Shown piece after piece: positions 1-6,637 of a stretch of DNA of 10,547 bases. The notes beneath the pieces are model-generated. The model searched no databases and was not told the DNA's origin. It worked only from the letters and a program-made list of their open reading frames with translations. The position numbers and the translations under genes are program-made. Numbering within the stretch: position 1 is the first letter of the stretch; each line of letters opens with the position of its first letter. The stretch covers positions 1 to 10,547 of the forward strand of contig VBKX01000571.1 of NCBI GenBank assembly GCA_005879435.1. Reading direction: 5' to 3'. This DNA is from Deltaproteobacteria bacterium (GTDB lineage Bacteria; Desulfobacterota; Binatia; UBA9968).

Positions 1-1187
1 CGGTCAAATCGAGCGGAAACCCAAAAGTATCGTAAAGACGGAAAGCGACGTCACCGGACAGCATTTGCCGGTTTTCTCTTTTGAGTTTTGCCGTGGCCTC
101 CTCGAGCAGCGCGAGCCCCTTCTCTAGAGTTTCATCGAAGCGTTCCTCCTCGGTGCGAATGACTTCACGAATGCGCTGCTCTTCGGCGCGCAGTTCAGGA
201 TAGGCGTCACCCATCACCGCCGCAACGGTTTTGGCGACTTCATGCAAGAAGGGTTGTTCCAGGCCGATCAAGCGCCCGTGGCGCGCGGCGCGGCGTAGCA
301 GCCGACGTAAGACATAGCCGCGCCCCTCATTGCTCGGCATGACGCCGTCGGCGATTAGAAAACTGACGGCACGGGCGTGATCGTCGATTACCCGAAACGA
401 GATGTCCGCCGCAGGATCCACGCCATATTTCTTGCCGGCGAGTCGCTCGGTCGTCGCGGTCAGCGTGCGCATATAATCGATGTCGTAATTCGACAACACG
501 TTCTGCAGCACGGCGGTGATGCGCGTCGCGATTTTCTTTGCGGTTGTATTGGATAAAAACCAGATTCCACAGCTCGATGTAGCGCGCGCAGTCGCCGTTG
601 ACCCGGCATTCGTGTCCCGGCACATCTTGCCGATCGCACGCTTCGGGCCCGCGATCCAGATGAATTTCGCTGCATGGACCGCAGGGACCAGTCTCGCCCA
701 TTTCCCAGAAATTTTCCTTCTCACCGAAGCGGCTGATGCGTTCGGCGGGCAGACCGCTGATCTTCGCCCACAGGCGCTCGGCGTCATCGTCGTTGAGGTA
801 AACGGTCGCGTAGAGTCTGTCCTTGGGCAGGCCCCATTCCTTGATGAGTAGATTCCATGCCCACTCGATCGCTTCGGCTTTATAATAATCGCCGAAGGAC
901 CAATTGCCGAGCATCTCGAAAGAGGTGTGATGATAGGTATCGCGACCGACGGCTTCGAGATCATTGTGTTTGCCGCTGATGCGCAAGCACTTTTGCGCGC
1001 TCGTGGCGCGCGCGAAGGGCAAACGCTCCTGGCCTAGAAAAACGTTTTTGAACTGAACCATCCCCGCGTTGGTGAAGAGCAGGGTCGGGTCCTTGTCGGG
1101 TACTAGAGACGAGCTTCGCACGACCGTATGGTCTCGTTTGGCGAAGTAATCCAAAAAAGATTTGCGTATTTGGTTTCCGGTCAACAT
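1..1187 (-). CDS. alaS: Alanyl-tRNA synthetase, N-terminal part; frame-disrupted and cut by window edge
   Basis: AlaRS is the cytoplasmic class II synthetase that charges tRNA-Ala with alanine using ATP; the family is usually about 870 residues. The ATG at 1187 gives a typical N-terminus with FTNAGMVQFKNVFLG, AQKCLRISGKHNDLEAVG, TSFEMLGNWSFGDYY (motif 2 region) and MGETGPCGPCSEIH. The first frame is good to about 525 (221 codons, ending near WNLVFIQYNRKEN). From 523 the protein resumes in the next frame with RITAVLQNVLSNYD and stays open to base 2 (174 codons, ending GFPLDLT). The stretch normally between, with the VDTGMG(F/L)ER motif 3, is absent, so about 17-20 codons are missing and the frame changes. 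Read without repair, the first frame stops at 327. The start lies 7 nt after the recX stop, with an AGAAGAAG purine run upstream. Family identity is certain; whether the lesion is real is not. Confidence 0.95.
522..525 (-). other. Deletion/frame-change junction in alaS
   Basis: On the minus strand the frame used upstream reads K-E-N-R-D up to 525, and the correct AlaRS frame resumes with R-I-T-A-V at 523. The phase change equals a loss of 2 mod 3 bases. From the E. coli AlaRS spacing as I recall it, the loss is about 50-59 bp. The junction lies in a GCGACGCGC-like GC-rich string. The exact breakpoints cannot be seen from this sequence alone. Confidence 0.85.
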
Positions 1188-1194
1188 AACTCTG

Positions 1195-1692
1195 TTAATC
1201 TTCTTCTATCGAATAGCGCAGCAGATCGAATATCACTTTGCCGCCGTAGCCGCGGCGCTGCAAATAAGCTGCGGCGCGGCGCAATGCTTTAGGCTCCGTG
1301 AGATCTTCGCTTTTGAATCGTTTTGCCAAAAGCCGCTTCGCCCGCTCGGCTTCGTCCACTTGATCGAAGGTTTCACGCATTGCCTCGCGGATTAGGGATT
1401 GGTCGATGCCTTTGCTTCTCAATTCCTGGTCGATTCGCTTGGGGCCGTAACCGTTGTTTTGGGCTCGCGCCAGCGCCCAGTTTCGGGCGAATGCCTCGTC
1501 GTCCAGATAATGCGATGTACGAAGTTTTTCGATCACCTTGTCGGTGGCAGGCAAGTAACCCCGTCGGAGCAGATATTGTCGAACCTCGGCTTCGCTACGT
1601 GAACGGTATCCCAAGTAGCGCAGCGCTAGCTGAAGCGCATCTGCTTCCGAGCCGGGTGACTCGGATTCGGTTCTATCTTTCTTTGCAGCCAG
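1195..1692 (-). CDS. recX: Regulatory protein RecX (start uncertain)
   Basis: RecX binds RecA filaments and inhibits or tunes their recombinase and coprotease activity. The body is typical: RSRSEAEVRQYLLRRG, then YLDDEAFARNWALARAQ, GYGPKRIDQELRSKGI, and a C-terminal AAAYLQRRGYGGKVIFDLL repeat, i.e. tandem three-helix modules. The gene lies just after recA and 7 nt before alaS, the usual order. The start is a problem. The only common start codon in frame is TTG at 1614, but that would cut off ADALQLALRYLGYR, part of the first conserved helix. I place the start at CTG 1692 (ATT 1695 is the alternative), which gives about 165 residues, the normal size, with an AAKKDR N-terminus. Weak support is the AGGCAGG at the end of recA, about 17 nt upstream. 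There is no ATG or GTG between the recA stop and TTG 1614. Confidence 0.88.
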   Translation of the reverse strand: MAAKKDRTESESPGSEADALQLALRYLGYRSRSEAEVRQYLLRRGYLPATDKVIEKLRTSHYLDDEAFARNWALARAQNNGYGPKRIDQELRSKGIDQSLIREAMRETFDQVDEAERAKRLLAKRFKSEDLTEPKALRRAAAYLQRRGYGGKVIFDLLRYSIEED

Positions 1693-1707
1693 AATAAGCT
1701 TTGAAAA

Positions 1708-2772
1708 CTACCTGCCTTTGCCTTTTTCTTTTTTGTCCGGAGCGGCCGCGGCGCTGGCTGCAGGAGAGTCAGGCGCGACCCGTTTAACCCCGGTTTTTTC
1801 CATCACTTTGGTCATGATCTCGTCCGCGGTCTCCGGGTGATCCCTGAGAAATTGCTTTGCTGCTTCCCGCCCTTGACCGATCCGTTCCCCGCCATAGGAA
1901 TACCAGGCGCCGCTTTTTTCGACGATGGCTATCTCGCTGCCAAGGTCGACGATTTCGCCGTCTCGAGAAATACCAGTTCCGTAAAGGATATCGAATTCCG
2001 CCTCTTTGAACGGCGGCGCCATCTTGTTCTTCACGACCTTTACACGGGTGCGTCCGCCGACGATATTGTCGCCGTCTTTGAGCGCGCCGATGCGGCGGAT
2101 ATCCATTCGAACTGAAGCGTAGAACTTAAGCGCGTTGCCGCCGGTGGTGGTTTCGGGGTTGCCGAACATCACGCCGATCTTCATGCGAATCTGATTGATG
2201 AAGATCACCACGGTATGGGACCGCGCAATCGTCGCGGTCAATTTTCTCAGCGCTTGCGACATCAGTCTCGCCTGCAGGCCCATATGCGCATCGCCCATCT
2301 CTCCTTCGATTTCCGCCTTTGGCACCAGGGCCGCAACCGAGTCGATGACCAAAACATCGATAGCGCCGCTGCGCACCAGGGTTTCGGCAATTTCCAAAGC
2401 TTGTTCGCCGTGGTCCGGTTGCGAGACTAGAAGATCGTCGGTCTTAACGCCGAGTTTCTTTGCGTAACCCAAGTCCAAGGCATGCTCGGCATCGATGTAA
2501 GCACCGAGGCCGTCGAGTTTCTGCGCTTCGGCAACGATTTGGAGCGCCAGCGTCGTCTTGCCGGAGGATTCGGGGCCGTAGATTTCCACGACTCGGCCAC
2601 GCGGTACGCCGCCAATGCCGAGAGCGATATCGAGTCCGAGGGATCCGGTCGAGACCACCGGGGCGTCTTTGACCACGCCCCCCTCGCCGAGCTTCATGAT
2701 CGCACCTTTGCCAAACTGCCGTTCAATTTGGCTTACAGCCAAGTCAATCGCCTTCTCTCGATTCGCATCCAT
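1708..2772 (-). CDS. recA: Recombinase RecA
   Basis: RecA forms ATP-dependent filaments on single-stranded DNA, catalyses strand exchange and triggers LexA self-cleavage. The 354 residues match the family length. Visible parts are an N-terminal helix (residues 1-30), Walker A GPESSGKT at 66-73, Walker B LVIDS at 141-145, the QPD-GEQALEI segment at 118-128, INQIRMKIGVMFGNPETTTGG (loop L2 region) at about 192-212, and a low-complexity Ala/Lys tail. Residue 121 is His where E. coli has Thr. The protein looks complete and functional. The ATG at 2772 has an excellent Shine-Dalgarno and lies 12 nt after thpR, so expression is as part of the pgpA-to-alaS operon unless a promoter lies inside thpR. 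I saw no LexA-type box directly upstream. The stop is TAG at 1710-1708, in the same frame as recX. Confidence 0.98.
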   Translation of the reverse strand: MDANREKAIDLAVSQIERQFGKGAIMKLGEGGVVKDAPVVSTGSLGLDIALGIGGVPRGRVVEIYGPESSGKTTLALQIVAEAQKLDGLGAYIDAEHALDLGYAKKLGVKTDDLLVSQPDHGEQALEIAETLVRSGAIDVLVIDSVAALVPKAEIEGEMGDAHMGLQARLMSQALRKLTATIARSHTVVIFINQIRMKIGVMFGNPETTTGGNALKFYASVRMDIRRIGALKDGDNIVGGRTRVKVVKNKMAPPFKEAEFDILYGTGISRDGEIVDLGSEIAIVEKSGAWYSYGGERIGQGREAAKQFLRDHPETADEIMTKVMEKTGVKRVAPDSPAASAAAAPDKKEKGKGR

Positions 2773-2778
2773 CTCCTG

Positions 2779-2785
2779 CCTCCTT
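2779..2785 (-). promoter_or_regulatory. Strong ribosome binding site of recA
   Basis: AAGGAGG lies 6 nt before the recA ATG and overlaps the thpR stop codon. It is the clearest Shine-Dalgarno in the window; the other operon genes start with weak or no such site, so recA is probably translated at a higher level than its operon partners. Confidence 0.85.
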
Positions 2786-3351
2786 CACATGCCGCTCTTC
2801 AGCGTTACTGTTTGAAGCCGGGTGTAAACTGCTCCCTCGGGTTTGAGCACACTCCGAAATAGGATTACCTGGTCGACGGTTGAACGACCAAACTCGTAAT
2901 GCTGCCAGTGCTCCAGTTCTTGTTCTAAGGTTAGCGGCGGCCGATCAAATTGGCGCCACCGGCCAATCGTTAAATGGGGCGTGAAGCTTCTTTTCTCCGG
3001 CGCAAAACCCAACGGCAGCAACGCTGACTCGACCGTCGTTGCCAGCCGCGCTAACTCATTGCCCGTTAATCCAACCCACAAAATTCTCGGTCGTCTCAAG
3101 TCGGGAAATACTCCTAAACCTTTAGCATTTATGGCGAAGCGCGGAAAGGGGCGAAACGCGGCAGCAAGCGCCGCGCCGATGGGTTCGATTTGCGCTTCTT
3201 CGACGTTACCGAGAAATTTGACTGTGAGATGCAGATTCGCTTTCGAGATCCACCGGATACCGGGAATTCGTGGTCTGAGGCCGTCGATTGTGTGACATAT
3301 TGTGTCGATGACTTGAGGATCAAGATCGATGGCGATAAAGGCGCGGATCAC
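2785..3351 (-). CDS. thpR: RNA 2',3'-cyclic phosphodiesterase ThpR (LigT, 2H family)
   Basis: ThpR/LigT belongs to the 2H phosphoesterases, which hydrolyse 2',3'-cyclic phosphate RNA ends and can join tRNA halves through a 2'-5' bond in vitro; the biological role is not settled. With the GTG start at 3351 the protein is 188 residues, the usual size, beginning with the family pattern RAFIAIDLD. Both catalytic motifs are present: H41-L-T-V44 in NLHLTVKFLG and H126-L-T-I129 in FTPHLTIGRW. A longer reading to 3483 lies inside cinA and has no homology-like content. The GTG is 2 nt after the cinA stop; a TTG at 3357 overlapping that stop (TTGA) is the alternative. No Shine-Dalgarno is visible, so translation is probably coupled to cinA. 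The gene appears intact. Confidence 0.94.
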   Translation of the reverse strand: MIRAFIAIDLDPQVIDTICHTIDGLRPRIPGIRWISKANLHLTVKFLGNVEEAQIEPIGAALAAAFRPFPRFAINAKGLGVFPDLRRPRILWVGLTGNELARLATTVESALLPLGFAPEKRSFTPHLTIGRWRQFDRPPLTLEQELEHWQHYEFGRSTVDQVILFRSVLKPEGAVYTRLQTVTLKSGM

Positions 3352-3353
3352 AA

Positions 3354-4493
3354 TCAATCTAAAAGGGCGAGACGCAGCCAGTTGAGCGCGGCCTGCGAGG
3401 TACCGAGAATAATCCGCTCGCGCTCGCCGTGAAATTGGCAGAGCCGGGCTTCGTGACTTTGGTGCCGGGCGATGCTGAGCCAAACCGTGCCCACGGGTTT
3501 TTCAGGGCTGCCGCCGCTGGGTCCCGCGATTCCAGTGACACTCAGACCGACGCTCGCGCCGGTTTTCTCCTTGATACCAGCGGACATTTCCAGCGCTGTT
3601 TGCTCGCTGACCGCGCCATATTTTTCCAAAGTTGCCGGCTTGACTCCGAGAAATTTCACTTTCGCTTCATTGGAGTAGGTTACCGCGCCGCCGTAATAGT
3701 AGGCGGAGCTGCCGGCGATCCGGGTAATGCGATGGCTAATCAAGCCACCGGTGCACGACTCTGCTAAAGCCAGTGTCTGGTCTTTCTCCAGGAGCAGTCG
3801 GCCGACTCTTTCTTCCAGCGTCACGTCACCTTCGGCGTAAATATGCGAGCCGAGGACGCGGCGGATTTGTTCACAGCGCTCGACGAAGTCTTTTTCTTGC
3901 GCTTTGCCACCGCTCGCTGTTAAGCGTAAGGTCAAATCCGGATAATGGGCGCGAAAAGAGAGCTTATCTTGCGATCCGAGATCGACGGGTCTTACGAGGT
4001 CGTCCAACTTCGACTCGGTAAGGCCGTGGATCTTAAACGTGCAGGAGAAAATTTCACTGTCTTTGCCGCGCTCCGTGGTGATCCACGCCATGACCGTTTC
4101 ATTGAACATGGTGATCATTTCCTGCGGCACGCCGGAAAGCCAAATGAGACTTTTGCCTTGGCTCACTGCTACTCGGAACCCGGGCGCGGTGCCCACCGGA
4201 TTGGGAATGATAATCGCCGCGTCAGGAAAACAAGCCTGTTTGAGATTGTTCGGCGTCCAAGCGATGGCGCGCGCTGCGAAGCGCTTTTTGAGAGCGTCGG
4301 CGACGGCGTGGTTCATGGTGAGCTTTCTGCCGAGAAATTCTGCGACCAGCTCCGTGGTGAGATCATCGGCCGTGGGCCCGAGGCCGCCTGTGCCGATGAT
4401 CACATCGCCCAACTCGCAAGCCTGACGTAATGACCACACTTTGCCCGTGGTGAGTTCATCGCCTGTACTCAGAATGACCGCGGTTTGGATCAT
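3354..4493 (-). CDS. cinA: CinA: competence/damage-inducible protein with NMN deamidase domain, internally shortened
   Basis: CinA joins an N-terminal MoCF-like (COG1058) domain, linked to ADP-ribose or nucleotide pyrophosphatase activity, to a C-terminal PncC domain that deamidates NMN in NAD recycling. Seen here are ILSTGDELTTGK (4-18), TGGLGPTADDLT (35-46), WTPNNLKQ (79-86), NPVGTAPGF (98-106), FRAHYPDLTLRL (180-191) and the PncC core AESCTGGLIS (244-253, Ser246 as expected nucleophile), VTYSNEAK and SVTGIAGPSGG. The length is 379 residues against a usual 410-430. The shortfall is one block: GKV at 17-19 is followed at once by WSLRQACELGD, so about 33 residues with the conserved VDTN and VGDN motifs are missing in frame. 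The C-terminal domain looks intact; N-terminal activity is doubtful. The ATG overlaps the pgpA stop (ATGA). Confidence 0.95.
   Translation of the reverse strand: MIQTAVILSTGDELTTGKVWSLRQACELGDVIIGTGGLGPTADDLTTELVAEFLGRKLTMNHAVADALKKRFAARAIAWTPNNLKQACFPDAAIIIPNPVGTAPGFRVAVSQGKSLIWLSGVPQEMITMFNETVMAWITTERGKDSEIFSCTFKIHGLTESKLDDLVRPVDLGSQDKLSFRAHYPDLTLRLTASGGKAQEKDFVERCEQIRRVLGSHIYAEGDVTLEERVGRLLLEKDQTLALAESCTGGLISHRITRIAGSSAYYYGGAVTYSNEAKVKFLGVKPATLEKYGAVSEQTALEMSAGIKEKTGASVGLSVTGIAGPSGGSPEKPVGTVWLSIARHQSHEARLCQFHGERERIILGTSQAALNWLRLALLD
4434..4439 (-). other. In-frame deletion junction in cinA
   Basis: The codons for Val19 and Trp20 (GTG TGG) lie side by side where the family normally has about 33 residues between them, a loss of about 99 bp. 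The reading frame is kept. Compared with E. coli YfaY/CinA as I recall it, the missing segment runs from VDTN through VGDN to just before the helix LRER. The repeated G and T bases at the joint would allow a short direct repeat, but the original sequence cannot be seen. Confidence 0.75.
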
Positions 4494-4948
4494 ATCAAGC
4501 TCGCGTACGAGAGTACGCGCACGATGAGAAAAGTATAAAGACCAGCCATGATATCGTCCAGGACGATGCCAGCGCCCCCAGGGAGCGATTCGAACCTCGA
4601 CGCCGGATACACTTTTGCAATATCAAAAAATCTGAATAAGACAAATGCAACGATTAAACCTGGGAGCGCACTGGTGAGAAAAGCGGCTACCGCAAAACCA
4701 GCGATCTCGTCTATGACTATAATTTGCGGGTCTTTCAGCCGCAGTATTTTTGCCGCTTGATCCGACAACCAGACCGCAAACAATATCAACCCGACTAGAC
4801 CTGTTAAGGCAGCGAGGGGATGCCCTACCGCAAGCCCGTTTATAGCGAGCGCCACGGGAATAGCGGCCAGGGTTCCTAAAGTCCCTGGAAGAAACGGCGA
4901 AAACCCAATACCGCCACCGCTTGCAAGGAGCAGAATCAATTTTCTCAC
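4490..4948 (-). CDS. pgpA: Phosphatidylglycerophosphatase A
   Basis: PgpA is an inner-membrane phosphatase that removes the phosphate from phosphatidylglycerophosphate to give phosphatidylglycerol, a step in anionic phospholipid synthesis. The 152 residues fit the family. Visible motifs are GFSPFLPGTLGTL (15-27), IVIDEIAGF (77-85), FRFFDIAKVYP (105-115) and PGGAGIVLDDIMAGLY (123-138), with hydrophobic segments at about 26-60, 83-105 and 134-146. The acidic residues of IDE and LDD are the expected metal-binding and catalytic groups. The start is GTG at 4948; an in-frame TAA lies three codons upstream, so no longer start is possible, and no clear Shine-Dalgarno is present. It is the first gene of the operon ending in recA-recX-alaS and overlaps cinA by 4 nt. 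It appears intact. Confidence 0.94.
   Translation of the reverse strand: MRKLILLLASGGGIGFSPFLPGTLGTLAAIPVALAINGLAVGHPLAALTGLVGLILFAVWLSDQAAKILRLKDPQIIVIDEIAGFAVAAFLTSALPGLIVAFVLFRFFDIAKVYPASRFESLPGGAGIVLDDIMAGLYTFLIVRVLSYASLI
4502..4519 (-). promoter_or_regulatory. Perfect hairpin just upstream of the cinA start
   Basis: The minus-strand RNA reads CGCGUAC-UCUC-GUACGCG, a perfect 7-bp stem with a 4-nt loop, inside the last codons of pgpA. It ends 8 nt before the cinA ATG at 4493 and covers the place where a Shine-Dalgarno would be; none is seen. Together with the ATGA overlap this suggests that cinA translation depends on ribosomes finishing pgpA and opening the stem. It encodes pgpA residues, so chance cannot be excluded. 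Confidence 0.45.
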
Positions 4949-5017
4949 AGTGATGATTTAGCTGATTTAATCAGGACAGCTCGCTCTTTAAAACGGTTTG
5001 AAATAGATGATTTTGTC

Positions 5018-5034
5018 TCCGGGAGATGCCCGAA
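5018..5034 (-). repeat. Short hairpin in the pgpA leader region
   Basis: The minus-strand RNA reads UUCGGG-CAUCU-CCCGGA, a 6-bp stem (one G-U pair) with a 5-nt loop. No U-run follows, so it is not a standard terminator. It could be part of the leader RNA of the pgpA operon or encode residues of the short open frame there. Confidence 0.35.
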
Positions 5035-5068
5035 TAACTTCCAAACCCGCGCACAAGGTGCACGATTG

Positions 5069-5098
5069 TTATTACTGTACGGGCGATGATAATGCCAA
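5069..5098 (-). promoter_or_regulatory. Weak promoter candidate for the pgpA operon
   Basis: TTGGCA (5098-5093) and TAATAA (5074-5069) are 18 nt apart on the minus strand, about 120 nt before the pgpA start. The -35 is good (5 of 6) but the -10 is poor. Its -35 overlaps the foot of the 5096-5120 hairpin. This is only the best candidate I could find in the gap. Confidence 0.2.
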
Positions 5099-5120
5099 CG
5101 CGCCAATATGGCCTGCGTTG
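5096..5120 (-). terminator. Hairpin downstream of the M23 gene, possible U-less terminator
   Basis: The minus strand reads CAACGC-AG-GCCA-TAT-TGGC-GCGTTG: ten base pairs in two perfect stem parts with a 2-nt bulge and a 3-nt loop. It lies 55 nt after the M23 stop, a fitting place for a terminator, but the following bases (GCATTATC) are not a U-run. It may be a weak or Rho-assisted terminator, an RNA 3'-end stabiliser, or a protein-binding inverted repeat. Confidence 0.4.
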
Positions 5121-5174
5121 CGCTGGATATGTATGATTTTGTGGGCTGGACGGGGGCTAACTTGAACGTAACCG

Positions 5175-6587
5175 CTAAGATTGCGGCGCCGTCGAAAGCT
5201 CGACGAGGTACGTTTGCGTCTGGTTTTCAAAGATCTTTTGCAATGCCGGTTCAACACTATCCTCGGCGGGAAAATCGACGCTGAGCGGATTGATGAATTG
5301 CTGGTCTTTATATAACTCAAAGTGAAGATGTGGGCCAGTGCTTCTGCCGGTCGAACCGACATAACCGATAATCTGCCCCTTGGTCACGGTTACGCCGGAA
5401 TGGATGCCCACCGCGAAGCTGTCGAGATGGGCATACCGGCTCATATAGGTTGTGTCGTGCTTGATCTCGATAGCCTTCCCATACGACCCGTTCCAACCTG
5501 CGTCGTTAATCACGCCGTCTCCGACCGCACGAACAGGAGTGCCCCGCTGGGCCGCGAAATCGACCCCGGTATGCGGCAAATTCGTCTTTAAAATCGGATG
5601 GAATCGCGAGTCCGTGAAATGCGATGTAATGCTGGTAAATTCTAATGGAAAGCGCAAGAAAGAGCGCGCCAGGCTGCGCCCTTCGAGGTTATAGTAGTTT
5701 CCCTGCCCCTTCTGTTTTTCGAAATAGACCGCGGTTAGTTTTTGGCCGGCATTGATGAGCTCAGCCGCTAAGATGCGAAGCGCTGATTTGGTTTCCTGAC
5801 CCTTGCGGCTGCGTTGTTCGTAAAGAATCTTGTACGTATCGCCTTTATGAATTTCCTTCTCGATATCAATGTCCCAAGTAAAGATGTCAGCAAGTTGGGA
5901 AAGCAGAGCGGGTTGGATTCCGGCCCTGTGTGCATCTTCAAACAGCGAGGTATCAACCGATCCGCTAACCGTTTTTACTTCGACGTCATAGGGCTTTTCG
6001 CGTTTCTGGAAGAGAATGCCCCGTATCCCTTTTTCCCAAGTCAAAGTCGACGCATCGTCTTGATCCACTTCCATAGCTTTTAGCGGCCCCGGAGCAACTC
6101 GGTTTCGACGTAAAAATATCGGCTTGGAAAAATAGAGATGAACTTCTCTTCCTGTCGGCAAGACCTGCCGACCGAGATCTCGTGTCATGGACCTAGCCCA
6201 CTGTTGTTTTTCCCCCGTTTGGAGACCGTACCGACCGAGCATATCGGAGATCGTCTCGCCGGTACGAACGCGGTGCGTTATGTGCTCCCACTTATCCGGG
6301 GAGTCTAACGGCTGGGAAAACGGTGAGGGAAGCAAGACTTTGGGCGTTGGGGAGTTTTCAGCTTTGCGAACAGGAACGGTTACAGGATTAGATTTGCCTT
6401 TTGGAGCGTCCTTGCGGACAGTTTTCTGCTTTGCGGCATGGGCCTGAACCAAGTTTATAATAAGGACTGCGATGAAAGTCGCAAGCCAGGTTAACTTCCT
6501 GATATGACCGGCGATAATAAGTGGTTTTGGCGCAATCTTTTGATGCGCTGGGATGCTGCTCCGAGGGATGGATATCGCTGGCTGCAT
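5175..6587 (-). CDS. M23-family (LytM/MepM-like) murein endopeptidase
   Basis: Zinc metallopeptidases of this family cut peptide cross-links in peptidoglycan in the periplasm, in growth or division. The ATG at 6587 gives 470 residues; TTG 6596 is an alternative 3 codons longer. A single N-terminal hydrophobic segment (about 32-51) ends in QAHA, so it is a signal peptide or anchor. A basic, proline-rich linker follows, then an OapA/LysM-like region with HRVRTGETISDMLGRYGL (105-122), a middle domain with ADIFTWDIDIEKEIHKGD (233-250), and the M23 domain from about 328. Zinc and catalytic residues are all present: H339 and D343 in HTGVDFAA, H387 in SRYAHL, and H420-L-H422 in GPHLHFEL. The order is that of MepM/YebA-type proteins. 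No lesion was seen. It has its own promoter and lies 226 nt before pgpA. A structural rather than enzymatic role is unlikely because the metal site is complete. Confidence 0.92.
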   Translation of the reverse strand: MQPAISIPRSSIPAHQKIAPKPLIIAGHIRKLTWLATFIAVLIINLVQAHAAKQKTVRKDAPKGKSNPVTVPVRKAENSPTPKVLLPSPFSQPLDSPDKWEHITHRVRTGETISDMLGRYGLQTGEKQQWARSMTRDLGRQVLPTGREVHLYFSKPIFLRRNRVAPGPLKAMEVDQDDASTLTWEKGIRGILFQKREKPYDVEVKTVSGSVDTSLFEDAHRAGIQPALLSQLADIFTWDIDIEKEIHKGDTYKILYEQRSRKGQETKSALRILAAELINAGQKLTAVYFEKQKGQGNYYNLEGRSLARSFLRFPLEFTSITSHFTDSRFHPILKTNLPHTGVDFAAQRGTPVRAVGDGVINDAGWNGSYGKAIEIKHDTTYMSRYAHLDSFAVGIHSGVTVTKGQIIGYVGSTGRSTGPHLHFELYKDQQFINPLSVDFPAEDSVEPALQKIFENQTQTYLVELSTAPQS

Positions 6588-6605
6588 AGTCAACAAAGAT
6601 TACAT

Positions 6606-6634
6606 CTAATAAATCGTTTCGCCGGGCCTGTCAA
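6606..6634 (-). promoter_or_regulatory. Sigma70-type promoter of the M23 gene
   Basis: A perfect -35 TTGACA (6634-6629) is followed after exactly 17 nt by TATTAG (6611-6606; 4 of 6 matches to TATAAT). The expected RNA start near 6599 is only about 12 nt before the ATG at 6587, and no Shine-Dalgarno is present, so the message would be nearly leaderless. The promoter lies in the gap created when the frame of the large VWA gene is corrected to stop at 6691, which supports that correction. Confidence 0.6.
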
Positions 6635-6637
6635 ACG

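Larger units (their letters stand above)
4949..5174. other. Intergenic region between the M23 gene and pgpA
   Basis: These 226 bases hold no recognised gene. They contain two hairpins, a 13-nt near-palindrome (CTGATTTAATCAG, 4962-4974) close to the pgpA start, a weak promoter candidate, and a short minus-strand open frame at 4988-5068. A plus-strand frame of 52 codons from ATG 5007 also exists but looks random. The operon promoter should be in this region unless pgpA is read through from the M23 gene. Confidence 0.6.

Noticed and set aside
500..560. Programmed +1 frameshifting in alaS
   Set aside because: A simple frameshift would restore the frame but not the missing motif 3 codons, and no slippery codon or stop is at the site, so a deletion explains more.
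3352..3483. Upstream extension of thpR to 3483 (232 residues)
   Set aside because: The extra 44 residues lie within cinA and are random-looking; the family N-terminus begins exactly at GTG 3351.
3945..4430. Plus-strand open frame of 161 codons
   Set aside because: It is the antisense shadow of cinA, whose motifs are clear on the minus strand, and the peptide resembles no family.
5007..5165. Plus-strand 52-codon frame with CYYC in the gap before pgpA
   Set aside because: There is no ribosome binding site and no family likeness, and it covers hairpins read on the other strand.
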